Part shown: piece after piece, positions 7,002-12,734 of the stretch | How positions within the stretch are numbered: the stretch's first letter is position 1 | How the letters are laid out: each line of letters starts with the position of its first letter | Assembly: GCA_002774795.1 (NCBI GenBank) | Contig: PCYI01000007.1 | Span: 6,292-19,518, forward strand | Length of the DNA: 13,227 nt | Reading direction: 5' to 3' | DNA from: Candidatus Vogelbacteria bacterium CG10_big_fil_rev_8_21_14_0_10_51_16 | Lineage (GTDB): Bacteria > Patescibacteriota > Minisyncoccia > Phycocordibacterales > JACRKE01 | Notes under the pieces: generated by a model | The model's input: the letters and a program-made list of their open reading frames with translations, nothing else | What the model was told of the DNA's origin: nothing | Databases searched by the model: none | Program-made: the position numbers and the translations under genes

Positions 7002-7015
7002 CGTTTGGCTTATCT

Positions 7016-7090
7016 CACGCGGAGCGTGGCGAATCCTTGCAGAATCAGGATTTTTTGGGGGGAATGCAGAACAGACGGCGCTTCGCGCCG
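7016..7090. repeat. Cluster of small hairpins between methyltransferase and tRNA-Ser
   Basis: Three small inverted repeats occur: CACGC-GGA-GCGTG (7016-7028); AATCCT/AGGATT (7032-7037 with 7047-7052, loop 9) followed by T to 7056; and CGGCGC-TTC-GCGCCG (7076-7090). The last lies downstream of tRNA-Ser on its strand and could act as a weak terminator, although no good U tract follows on that strand. The rest of 7003-7125 has no coding sense. Confidence 0.4.
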
Positions 7091-7125
7091 ACCCCATTTC
7101 GACTTCCAATTCGGATTTTCAATTT

Positions 7126-7215
7126 TGGCGGAGAGGGGGAGATTCGAACTCCCGGTACAGTTGCCCGTACACCGCATTTCGAGTGCGGCGCCTTCGACCA
7201 CTCAGCCACCTCTCC
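7126..7215 (-). tRNA. tRNA-Ser(CGA)
   Basis: On the minus strand the acceptor stem GGAGAGG pairs with CCTCTCC, followed by discriminator G and an encoded CCA (7128-7126). The anticodon arm is CCGCA-CTCGAAA-TGCGG with anticodon CGA, which reads UCG. A long class II variable arm (GTAC...GTAC) and the T arm GGGAG-TTCGAAT-CTCCC are present. The length is 90 bases including CCA. Confidence 0.97.
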
Positions 7216-7273
7216 TTTTTGTCGTAGGCATACCACTATCCACGGTGGCAGAGACCATAGACTACAACAGCCC

Positions 7274-7302
7274 ATATTAGCAACTTTTCACACTCGCGTA
7301 AA
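7274..7302 (-). promoter_or_regulatory. tRNA-Ser promoter, extended -10
   Basis: On the minus strand TTTACG (7302-7297, 4/6), a 17-base spacer ending in TGC (7282-7280), then TAATAT (7279-7274). The predicted transcript has a 5' leader of about 50 bases for RNase P to remove. It overlaps the divergent tRNA-Glu promoter. Confidence 0.5.
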
Positions 7303-7313
7303 CGTGCTATCAT
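7285..7313 (+). promoter_or_regulatory. tRNA-Glu promoter, extended -10
   Basis: TTTTCA (7285-7290, 4/6), a 17-base spacer ending in TGC (7305-7307), and TATCAT (7308-7313, 5/6). Its -35 lies in the spacer of the divergent tRNA-Ser promoter, so the two polymerase sites physically overlap. Confidence 0.5.
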
Positions 7314-7366
7314 TTGGACTCTTGGCATTTCGCATTTTCTTTTGGTTCCATGCGTTTGTCATTTTT

Positions 7367-7438
7367 GGCCCTATCGTCTAACGGCTAGGACGGCGCCCTT
7401 TCACGGCGTAAATCGGGGTTCGATTCCCCGTGGGGTCA
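7367..7438 (+). tRNA. tRNA-Glu(UUC)
   Basis: Acceptor GGCCCTA pairs with TGGGGTC through two wobble pairs. The anticodon arm is GCGCC-CTTTCAC-GGCGT with anticodon TTC, and the T arm is CGGGG-TTCGATT-CCCCG. Discriminator A is followed by AAAG, so CCA is not encoded, unlike the two neighbouring tRNAs. The length is 72 bases. Confidence 0.96.
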
Positions 7439-7465
7439 AAAGTAATCAATTAGACTAACTAAAAT

Positions 7466-7729
7466 ATGTACAAGAGCTTTTTGCTCGGATTTGCTCCGTT
7501 ATTCCTGGTTGCAATGACCTTCCCCACCTTACTGCCCTATTCGTGGGGAGCTGAAGTGGAAGCTCCTTCCCAATTTGCTTTCTCGTTGTTTTTTATTGTA
7601 TTACTTGCACAATTTTTCTACGGCTTAATTCTCTGCCGAAGGGAGTACCGAAAAGGTTCTCTATTTTTCCTAGGGTTATTTTTGGCGCCCGTTGTGAGAA
7701 TTGCGATTTTGATCTTCTTTTGGGCCTAG
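7466..7729 (+). CDS. Small hydrophobic membrane protein
   Basis: I do not recognise this gene. It encodes 87 residues with three likely membrane segments: about 4-26, 37-56 and 66-86. A short Cys-Arg-Arg-Glu-Tyr-Arg-Lys loop (57-63) is probably cytosolic by the positive-inside rule, and a polar SWGAEVEAP stretch (26-34) probably lies outside. The ATG lies 27 bases after tRNA-Glu. A TAGACT box at 7451-7456 is 9 bases before the ATG, in keeping with the near-leaderless pattern of other genes here, but no -35 supports it. It sits between two same-strand tRNA genes and could be carried on a tRNA-Glu read-through transcript. A 7-bp hairpin without a T tract (CAGCAAT 7735-7741 with ATTGCTG 7757-7763) follows the stop. 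The open frame, hydrophobic pattern and clean spacing support a real gene. Confidence 0.7.
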   Translation: MYKSFLLGFAPLFLVAMTFPTLLPYSWGAEVEAPSQFAFSLFFIVLLAQFFYGLILCRREYRKGSLFFLGLFLAPVVRIAILIFFWA

Positions 7730-7747
7730 AAGTGCAGCAATGGTAAT

Positions 7748-7777
7748 GTGACAAGGATTGCTGTATGTTAGTAGAGT
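7748..7777 (+). promoter_or_regulatory. Candidate tRNA-Val/tsaD promoter
   Basis: GTGACA (7748-7753, 5/6), an 18-base spacer and TAGAGT (7772-7777, 4/6) precede tRNA-Val by 21 bases. Since tsaD follows the tRNA without a gap, this would drive both. Confidence 0.4.
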
Positions 7778-7798
7778 ATTTTGCGAAAATTATATAGC

Positions 7799-7873
7799 GC
7801 GCGGTTAGCTCAGTGGTAGAGCATTCCGTTGACATCGGAAAGGCCGTAGGTTCGATCCCTACACCGCGCACCA
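7799..7873 (+). tRNA. tRNA-Val(GAC)
   Basis: Acceptor GCGCGGT (7799-7805) pairs with ACCGCGC (7863-7869), followed by discriminator A and an encoded CCA (7871-7873). The anticodon arm is TTCCG-TTGACAT-CGGAA with anticodon GAC, which reads GUC and GUU. The D arm is GCTC-AGTGGTA-GAGC and the T arm GTAGG-TTCGATC-CCTAC. The base after CCA is the A of the tsaD ATG. Confidence 0.98.
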
Positions 7874-9121
7874 ATGAAAATACTTGGTATTGAGACGAGT
7901 TGCGACGAGACCGCCGTAGCGGTGGTTGAAGGGAGCGGTGGCCTTGAGGCGCCGCTTTTTGAGGTACGCTCGTCTGTAGTTTCTTCGCAAATCAAGGAGC
8001 ATGTGAGCTTCGGCGGTGTGGTGCCTAATATCGCCAAGCGAGAGCACGCCCGCAACCTGGTGCCGGTTTTGGAAAAGGCACTGCGGGGGGCAGGATTGTA
8101 CAATGAATCTGGAATATTCAATCTAGAATCTGGAGTAACTCAAGATTCCAGATTCCAAATTCTAGATTCGATGCTAGCTCGCGAACCTGACCTAATTCCT
8201 CCGCTTAAAACCTTGCTTCAGTCCATCGCCCCTCCAGAAATAGACGCCATTGCCGTTACAAGAGGCCCGGGACTGGAGCCAGCTCTTTGGGTGGGGGTGA
8301 ACTTCGCCCGTGCTCTCGCGTGTGCTTGGGAAAAGCCCCTTTACGCCGTGAATCACATGGAGGGACACATCCTCGCTGCCCTACTTCATGAAAAAACACA
8401 AAACACAGAGCACAAAACTCCAAAGGTGGAGTTTCCCATACTTTCACTGCTTGTTTCTGGTGGGCATACGGAACTTGATGTGGCGAGCGCGTGGGGCAAG
8501 TACGAGGTGTTAGGAGAAACTCGAGACGACGCGGTCGGCGAGGCGTTTGACAAGGTGGCACGTTTGCTAGGACTCCCTTACCCGGGCGGACCTGCCATCT
8601 CGGCATTAGCAGAGATGACCGCAGACAAGCGCGGACTGGATGCGGAACAACGCGGAAAGAACCCCTCTTTCGTGTCCCTACCGAGACCCATGATCAATTC
8701 CGGTGACCTGGACTTTTCCTTTTCCGGACTGAAGACGGCCGTGCGTTATCGTCTGGAAAAAGAGGAGCAGGTTACGGATGAGTTTCGAGCGACCATGGCG
8801 CTCGAGTTTGAGCGAGCGGCGGTGGAGGTACTCTTGGCTAAAACTTGCATGGCCATGCTAGAAACCGGCGCAAAGACGTTTATACTCGGTGGAGGCGTGG
8901 CGGCCAACACCCGATTGCGCCGAGAAGTCACACGGGTTTTTGCAGACGAGTTCCCGGAGGCGGTGTGTATTTTGCCCGACCGCGCTCTCACCACCGACAA
9001 CGCCGCCATGATTGCCGCCGCAGGATATATTCGCTCTCTTGTTGACTCCCCCGCCGACCCGCTCGCCTCCCTCGAGGCAGTCGGCAAACTCCGGCTCGGG
9101 GGTGTTGGTGACGTTCAGTAA
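7874..9121 (+). CDS. tsaD: tRNA threonylcarbamoyl transferase TsaD
   Basis: Catalytic subunit that transfers the threonylcarbamoyl group to A37 of ANN-decoding tRNAs to form t6A; works with TsaB and TsaE in bacteria. The start MKILGIETSCDETAVAVV is canonical, fixing the ATG at 7874, directly after the tRNA-Val CCA. Metal-site residues are H161 and H165 in HMEGH and D375 in TTDNAAMIA. Other family boxes are GGVVPNIAKREHAR (47-60), GPGLEPALWVG (131-141), LLVSGGHTEL (192-201), GEAFDKVARLLGLPYPGGP (222-240) and LDFSFSGLKTAVR (279-291). At 415 residues it is about 75 longer than E. coli TsaD (337). The excess includes an insertion at about 76-118 that contains a DNA palindrome, another at about 173-185, and extra residues at about 250-264. 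No Shine-Dalgarno is possible inside the tRNA, so translation must be leaderless or start within the tRNA transcript. Confidence 0.96.
   Translation: MKILGIETSCDETAVAVVEGSGGLEAPLFEVRSSVVSSQIKEHVSFGGVVPNIAKREHARNLVPVLEKALRGAGLYNESGIFNLESGVTQDSRFQILDSMLAREPDLIPPLKTLLQSIAPPEIDAIAVTRGPGLEPALWVGVNFARALACAWEKPLYAVNHMEGHILAALLHEKTQNTEHKTPKVEFPILSLLVSGGHTELDVASAWGKYEVLGETRDDAVGEAFDKVARLLGLPYPGGPAISALAEMTADKRGLDAEQRGKNPSFVSLPRPMINSGDLDFSFSGLKTAVRYRLEKEEQVTDEFRATMALEFERAAVEVLLAKTCMAMLETGAKTFILGGGVAANTRLRREVTRVFADEFPEAVCILPDRALTTDNAAMIAAAGYIRSLVDSPADPLASLEAVGKLRLGGVGDVQ
8105..8168. repeat. In-frame palindromic repeat cluster inside tsaD
   Basis: GAATCTGGA occurs at 8105-8113 and 8126-8134, and its complement TCCAGATTC at 8147-8155, giving a 9-bp stem with a 12-base loop. 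AATCTAGAA (8120-8128) also pairs with TTCTAGATT (8160-8168), so the arms can form a longer bulged hairpin. GATTCCA repeats in tandem at 8144-8157. The block encodes residues about 77-99 of TsaD, a part absent from E. coli TsaD. Confidence 0.8.
8397..8434. repeat. Second in-frame repeat block inside tsaD
   Basis: CACAAAAC occurs twice, at 8397-8404 and 8411-8418. A 7-bp hairpin follows, AAACTCC (8415-8421) with GGAGTTT (8428-8434) around a six-base loop. It encodes the Lys/Thr/Gln/Asn-rich stretch KTQNTEHKTPKVEF, between HMEGHILAALL and FPILSLLVSGGH, where the family usually has only a few residues. Confidence 0.6.
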
Positions 9122-9138
9122 ACAAATGTCCTCTTTTA

Positions 9139-9176
9139 CTTTCCTATTTTGGTACAGCTGTACCAAAATAGGAAAG
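9139..9176. repeat. 38-bp perfect palindrome between tsaD and valS
   Basis: CTTTCCTATTTTGGTACAG (9139-9157) is followed with no loop by its exact complement (9158-9176). It starts 18 bases after the tsaD stop and lies about 55 bases upstream of the valS -35. No U tract follows on the plus strand, so it is not a standard terminator. The centre TACAGCTGTA fits TACAnnTGTA, the form of CopY/BlaI-type operators. An operator, an RNA processing site or a cruciform are all possible. Confidence 0.85.
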
Positions 9177-9231
9177 GGGCGAAGTTCTCTAACAAAAAAT
9201 ACTCTGGTCGCCATGGTGCTTATTTATTTAC

Positions 9232-9260
9232 TTGTCCCCTCTCGTCAAGCTTGCTAATAT
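9232..9260 (+). promoter_or_regulatory. valS promoter, extended -10, leaderless
   Basis: TTGTCC (9232-9237), a 17-base spacer ending in TGC (9252-9254), and TAATAT (9255-9260). The -10 ends 8 bases before the valS ATG at 9269, so the transcript should begin within about two bases of the start codon. Confidence 0.6.
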
Positions 9261-9268
9261 ATGGCTCT

Positions 9269-11440
9269 ATGAATGAGAAACTTACAAAACCATACGACCC
9301 CAAGGAGACCGAAGGGCGCATATACAAGATGTGGGAGAAGAGCGGTTTTTTTAATCCGGACAATCTGCCGGAACGGCATCAGCTTGGCAAGCCTTTTGTT
9401 ATCGTCATGCCCCCGCCAAACGCGAACGGCGACCTTCATGCCGGTCATTCACTCTTTATTACCCTCGAGGACATATTCACAAGATATTACCGAATGAAAG
9501 GCTACCGGGCCCTCTGGATACCCGGGGCCGACCACGCCGGCTTTGAAACCCAGGTGGTCTACGAAAAACAGCTCGAAAAAGAGGGTCGCTCCCGCTTTAA
9601 CATGGAGCCGGAGGACCTCTATCGAGAAATTCTCGACTTCACTCTTGCCAACAAAAGCAACATGGAGCGTCAGGTGCGCGAGATGGGGGCCTCCTGCGAC
9701 TGGTCGAGGGAAAAGTTTACCCTGGACGCTGACGTCGTGGCTGAAGTCCAGCGGACTTTCAAAAAAATGTACGACGACGGCCTTATCTATCGGGGCTTGC
9801 GAATCATAAACTGGTGCCCCAAGCACCAGACATCACTCTCCGACGTGGAGACCGTTAGCGAGGAGCAGAGAACGCCTTTTTACTATTTCAAATATGGCCC
9901 GTTCGAGATTGGCACCACTCGTCCCGAGACAAAGTTCGGCGACAAGTACGTCACCATGCATCCCGATGATGTGCGTTACAAAGATTACCAACATGGGCAA
10001 AAGATACTGCTGGAGTGGATTAACGGGCCGGTCGAGGCGACCGTCATCAAGGATGAGGCTAACGACATGGAGATGGGAACCGGCGTCATGACCATCACCC
10101 CATACCATTCGCAGGTAGACTTTGAAATTGCCGAGCGGCACAATCTGGACGGCGAACAGATAATCGACTGGCGGGGGCGTCTACTGCCGATAGCGGGCGA
10201 ACTTGCCGGTATGAAGATTGGTGATGCTCGAGAAAAGATAGTGGACAAACTGCGGTCCAAGGCGCTCGTCACGCGCGTGGATGAGAACTACACGAATGTT
10301 GTGAAAAAGTGCTACAAGTGCAATACGGTCATAGAGCCACAGGTAAAGGAGCAATGGTTTGTGAAAATGAAACCGCTAGCCGAGCTGGCCATAGCGGCTC
10401 TCGACAAAAAAGAGCTCACCTTTATCCCCGACCACCAAGAAAAGGTGTTCCGCTATTGGATGGAAAACAGTATTGATTGGAATATTTCGAGGCAAATCGT
10501 CTGGGGCATCCCCATTCCCGCCTGGCTTTGTGATGATTGCGGCACAAGTCATGTCGAGCTTGATATTGCCGCCACACCAAAATGCTCAAAGTGTGACAAG
10601 GCAATGCGCAGGGATGCCGACACCTTTGACACCTGGTTTTCGTCCGGTCAGTGGCCATTGTTGGTCACCAACTACCCCGATGGCCAAGACTTCGGTACCT
10701 ACTACCCCACAGACATTATGGAAACCGGCCACGACCTTGTTTTCAAGTGGGTGCCCCGCATGGTCATTTTCGGCCTCTATTTGAGTAAAAGAGTGCCCTT
10801 TCACACGGTCTATATGCACGGTCTAGTGAATGATGCTCAGGGCCGAAAAATGAGCAAGTCGAAGGGGAATGTCATAAGCCCCAGCCAGCTGACGGACAAG
10901 TTTGGCACTGATGCCCTGCGAATGGCGCTCGTCATTGGCAATACTCCTGGGACAGACTTGGCCCTAAGCGAAGACAAGGTTAAGGGTCAAAAACATTTTG
11001 CCAACAAGCTCTGGAATATTGCCAGATTCGTACTCGACAACAGCGCGGAAGAGACTGCAAAACCTAGGAGTATCACCCCGGGCGACGAGGCTATTCTCAA
11101 AAATCTTCGGGCCGCTGTCGAGAGTATCACGGCCCACATGGATAACAATCGCTTTTATCTCGCCGCCGAGGAGATTTACCATTACATCTGGCATGAGTTT
11201 GCTGATAAGATTATTGAAGAGATGAAACCAAGATTGCGGGAAGGAGATTCCGCTTCGCCAGGCGGCTCCGCGGAAGACCGTGTGGACAACCGCCAGTCGG
11301 CACAGTACACCCTGCGTGTTATACTGGAAACATCAGTGAAGCTCTTGCACCCCTTTATGCCATTCGTTACTGAAGAGATCTGGCAGATTCTGCGTGAAGG
11401 TAAGTCGCTTCTCATGGTTGAACCGTGGCCCCAGAGCTAA
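9269..11440 (+). CDS. valS: Valyl-tRNA synthetase
   Basis: Class I synthetase that charges tRNA-Val and edits misactivated threonine. From the ATG at 9269 it has 723 residues. The HIGH-type motif is HAGH (57-60), the editing domain starts with GTTRPET (215-221), zinc-type pairs are C348/C351 and C421/C424 with C439/C442, DTWFSSGQWP is at 454-463, and KMSKS is at 527-531. The start is set by the leaderless promoter; an upstream in-frame TTG at 9149 falls in the palindrome and adds 40 unrelated residues. The protein ends 18 residues after HPFMPFVTEEIW (694-705), at EPWPQS. It therefore lacks the roughly 170 C-terminal residues of E. coli ValRS, including the coiled-coil arm that contacts tRNA. 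A short in-frame repeat lies at about 656-672. The cognate tRNA-Val gene is 1.4 kb upstream. Confidence 0.96.
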   Translation: MNEKLTKPYDPKETEGRIYKMWEKSGFFNPDNLPERHQLGKPFVIVMPPPNANGDLHAGHSLFITLEDIFTRYYRMKGYRALWIPGADHAGFETQVVYEKQLEKEGRSRFNMEPEDLYREILDFTLANKSNMERQVREMGASCDWSREKFTLDADVVAEVQRTFKKMYDDGLIYRGLRIINWCPKHQTSLSDVETVSEEQRTPFYYFKYGPFEIGTTRPETKFGDKYVTMHPDDVRYKDYQHGQKILLEWINGPVEATVIKDEANDMEMGTGVMTITPYHSQVDFEIAERHNLDGEQIIDWRGRLLPIAGELAGMKIGDAREKIVDKLRSKALVTRVDENYTNVVKKCYKCNTVIEPQVKEQWFVKMKPLAELAIAALDKKELTFIPDHQEKVFRYWMENSIDWNISRQIVWGIPIPAWLCDDCGTSHVELDIAATPKCSKCDKAMRRDADTFDTWFSSGQWPLLVTNYPDGQDFGTYYPTDIMETGHDLVFKWVPRMVIFGLYLSKRVPFHTVYMHGLVNDAQGRKMSKSKGNVISPSQLTDKFGTDALRMALVIGNTPGTDLALSEDKVKGQKHFANKLWNIARFVLDNSAEETAKPRSITPGDEAILKNLRAAVESITAHMDNNRFYLAAEEIYHYIWHEFADKIIEEMKPRLREGDSASPGGSAEDRVDNRQSAQYTLRVILETSVKLLHPFMPFVTEEIWQILREGKSLLMVEPWPQS
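11248..11275. repeat. Palindromic in-frame insertion in valS
   Basis: TTCCGC (11248-11253) pairs with GCGGAA (11270-11275), and CCGC (11250-11253) can instead pair with GCGG (11262-11265). The block encodes GDSASPGGSAED, a low-complexity loop between the helical KPRL segment and the conserved LLHPFMPF segment of the anticodon-binding domain. Confidence 0.5.
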
Positions 11441-12138
11441 CTCTTTCATCTGCAATCATATACTCTTTTATTGGAGGCCTCTTGCCTGCTCTTTTTTGGC
11501 TGATATTCTGGTTACAGGAGGACAAGATTCATCCCGAGCCAAAAGGGGTAATCGCCCTCGCTTTTGTGGCTGGAATGGGCTCGGTGGCTGTTGCTTTACA
11601 TCTTGAGCTTCTTTTGGCACATGTTTTTCCGCCCGGCGTTATTCGTGTGACTCTCTGGGCGGCCTCTGAAGAGCTTGTGAAATACTGGGCGGCCAGCTAC
11701 GCGGCCATGCGCCACAACAAGGCTTTTGATGAGCCCGTGGACGCCATGATATACCTTATCACGGCCGCTCTTGGTTTTGCGGCCGCGGAAAACGCTCTCT
11801 TTATATTTGGCGCTATTTCGGAGTTTCCTGCTACGGTGACCGTTCTGTCGGGTAGTTTACGCTTTGTAGGAGCCAGTCTGCTACATGTCCTTGCTTCGGC
11901 GACAGTGGGAGCGTTTATTGCGTTCTCATTTTATAAGTCCTCTATAGTCAAGTTTGAATATATTCTTGGGGGGTTATTCGCAGCTACGGCATTGCACACA
12001 ATCTTTAATCTGCTTATACTGCAACTAGAGTCTGCAGGACAACAGCCACTCACTCTTGCGGTATTTTCTCTTGTTTGGCTTGGTATTATTATGCTTATTT
12101 TCTTTTTTGAAAAAGTAAAGGCTCTTTTTAAAAGCTGA
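11425..12138 (+). CDS. PrsW-family intramembrane protease
   Basis: Polytopic membrane protein of 237 residues resembling the M82 (PrsW) glutamic intramembrane proteases, which in Bacillus cleave an anti-sigma factor. Family residues are SEELVK (81-86, the EExxK motif), FAAAEN (118-123), H154 in SLLHVLAS and H191/N195 in ALHTIFN. There are about seven hydrophobic segments, the first at about 10-30 and the last at about 208-228. The start is a GTG at 11425 that overlaps the last 16 bases of valS; the next Met is at residue 51, after the first membrane segment, so GTG is preferred. Translation is probably coupled to valS. The natural substrate is unknown and no anti-sigma factor is nearby. It ends in TGA. 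The family call is good; the function is inferred. Confidence 0.85.
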   Translation: MAPELTLSSAIIYSFIGGLLPALFWLIFWLQEDKIHPEPKGVIALAFVAGMGSVAVALHLELLLAHVFPPGVIRVTLWAASEELVKYWAASYAAMRHNKAFDEPVDAMIYLITAALGFAAAENALFIFGAISEFPATVTVLSGSLRFVGASLLHVLASATVGAFIAFSFYKSSIVKFEYILGGLFAATALHTIFNLLILQLESAGQQPLTLAVFSLVWLGIIMLIFFFEKVKALFKS

Positions 12139-12202
12139 TGACTGGAAAAAGAGTCGTTATGAATGAGTTCTGATCCCTGTCCAGTGCCTTATTTCAGCCA
12201 TC

Positions 12203-12232
12203 TTGCAATCAATAACATTATTCGTTTATCTG
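12203..12232 (+). promoter_or_regulatory. Weak hsp20 promoter candidate
   Basis: TTGCAA (12203-12208, 4/6), an 18-base spacer and TATCTG (12227-12232, 3/6) end 8 bases before the Hsp20 ATG, matching the spacing at pth, lepB and valS. The -10 match is poor. No CIRCE-type element is seen in 12139-12240. Confidence 0.3.
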
Positions 12233-12240
12233 CCACCACT

Positions 12241-12702
12241 ATGTTTAAGCGCAAACAGTCATTCTTTGAGCGAATAACAGGAACTATTCCGGCCATTACT
12301 GTCGAGGAAGACTCCTTAGAAATTCCAACTAGTTCGTTTGAAGGCGATGGGCAAGAAAGCGGGGCGGATGACTCTGGCCAGCTTGCCGTGGATGTGTACC
12401 AAACACCAAATGAGATTATCGTGCAGGCGATGATTGCCGGCGTAAAACCGGAGACTTTATCTATAGAAATTTCACGCGAAATAGTGACTGTGAGCGGATC
12501 GCGACAGCGTTATGACGACATAGTGGAGGAGGACTATTTCTTTCAAGAACTCTACTGGGGCTCATTCTCACGCACGATTCTCCTGCCGGCGGAAGTGGAG
12601 GCGGACGAAGCAGAAGCAATAGAGAAGAACGGTCTGCTAACAATTCGTTTGCCAAAGATAAATAAAGAAAAAAAGCGCGCGCTAAAAGTGAAGTCGGTGT
12701 AG
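12241..12702 (+). CDS. Hsp20 small heat-shock protein
   Basis: ATP-independent chaperone that holds unfolding proteins. From the ATG at 12241 it has 153 residues: a variable N-terminal arm (1-46, acidic at 22-45), an alpha-crystallin domain (about 47-140) opening with QLAVDVYQTPNEIIVQAMIAG (48-67), and the closing family motif GLLTIRLPK (131-139). A short basic tail follows. An in-frame ATG at 12163 would add 26 residues with no similarity to the family, so 12241 is preferred. The stop TAG is followed at once by a second TAG. It lies 32 bases before the next gene on the same strand, so the two may be co-transcribed. The family call is firm. Confidence 0.9.
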   Translation: MFKRKQSFFERITGTIPAITVEEDSLEIPTSSFEGDGQESGADDSGQLAVDVYQTPNEIIVQAMIAGVKPETLSIEISREIVTVSGSRQRYDDIVEEDYFFQELYWGSFSRTILLPAEVEADEAEAIEKNGLLTIRLPKINKEKKRALKVKSV

Positions 12703-12734
12703 TAGTGAGGCGGTTTACTAAATTCTTTAACCAT

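Noticed and set aside
6761..7381. 206-residue plus-strand open frame
   Set aside because: It runs antisense through the methyltransferase gene and across tRNA-Ser into tRNA-Glu, and its composition is not protein-like.
8256..8606. 116-residue minus-strand open frame in tsaD
   Set aside because: Antisense to the conserved TsaD core.
9149..9268. N-terminal extension of valS from a TTG start
   Set aside because: The TTG lies within the 38-bp palindrome, the 40 residues have no ValRS similarity, and a promoter with its -10 at 9255-9260 favours the ATG at 9269.
9122..9268. T-box riboswitch upstream of valS
   Set aside because: The leader would be near zero if the promoter at 9232-9260 is used, and no T-box consensus or specifier loop is visible.
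12163..12240. 26-residue N-terminal extension of Hsp20
   Set aside because: The sequence has no family similarity and includes the likely promoter; MFKRKQSFFERI at 12241 is a normal Hsp20 start.
12139..12240. CIRCE/HrcA element for hsp20
   Set aside because: No TTAGCACTC-N9-GAGTGCTAA-like dyad; only weak 5-6 bp inverted repeats such as AATAA-CA-TTATT at 12211-12222.
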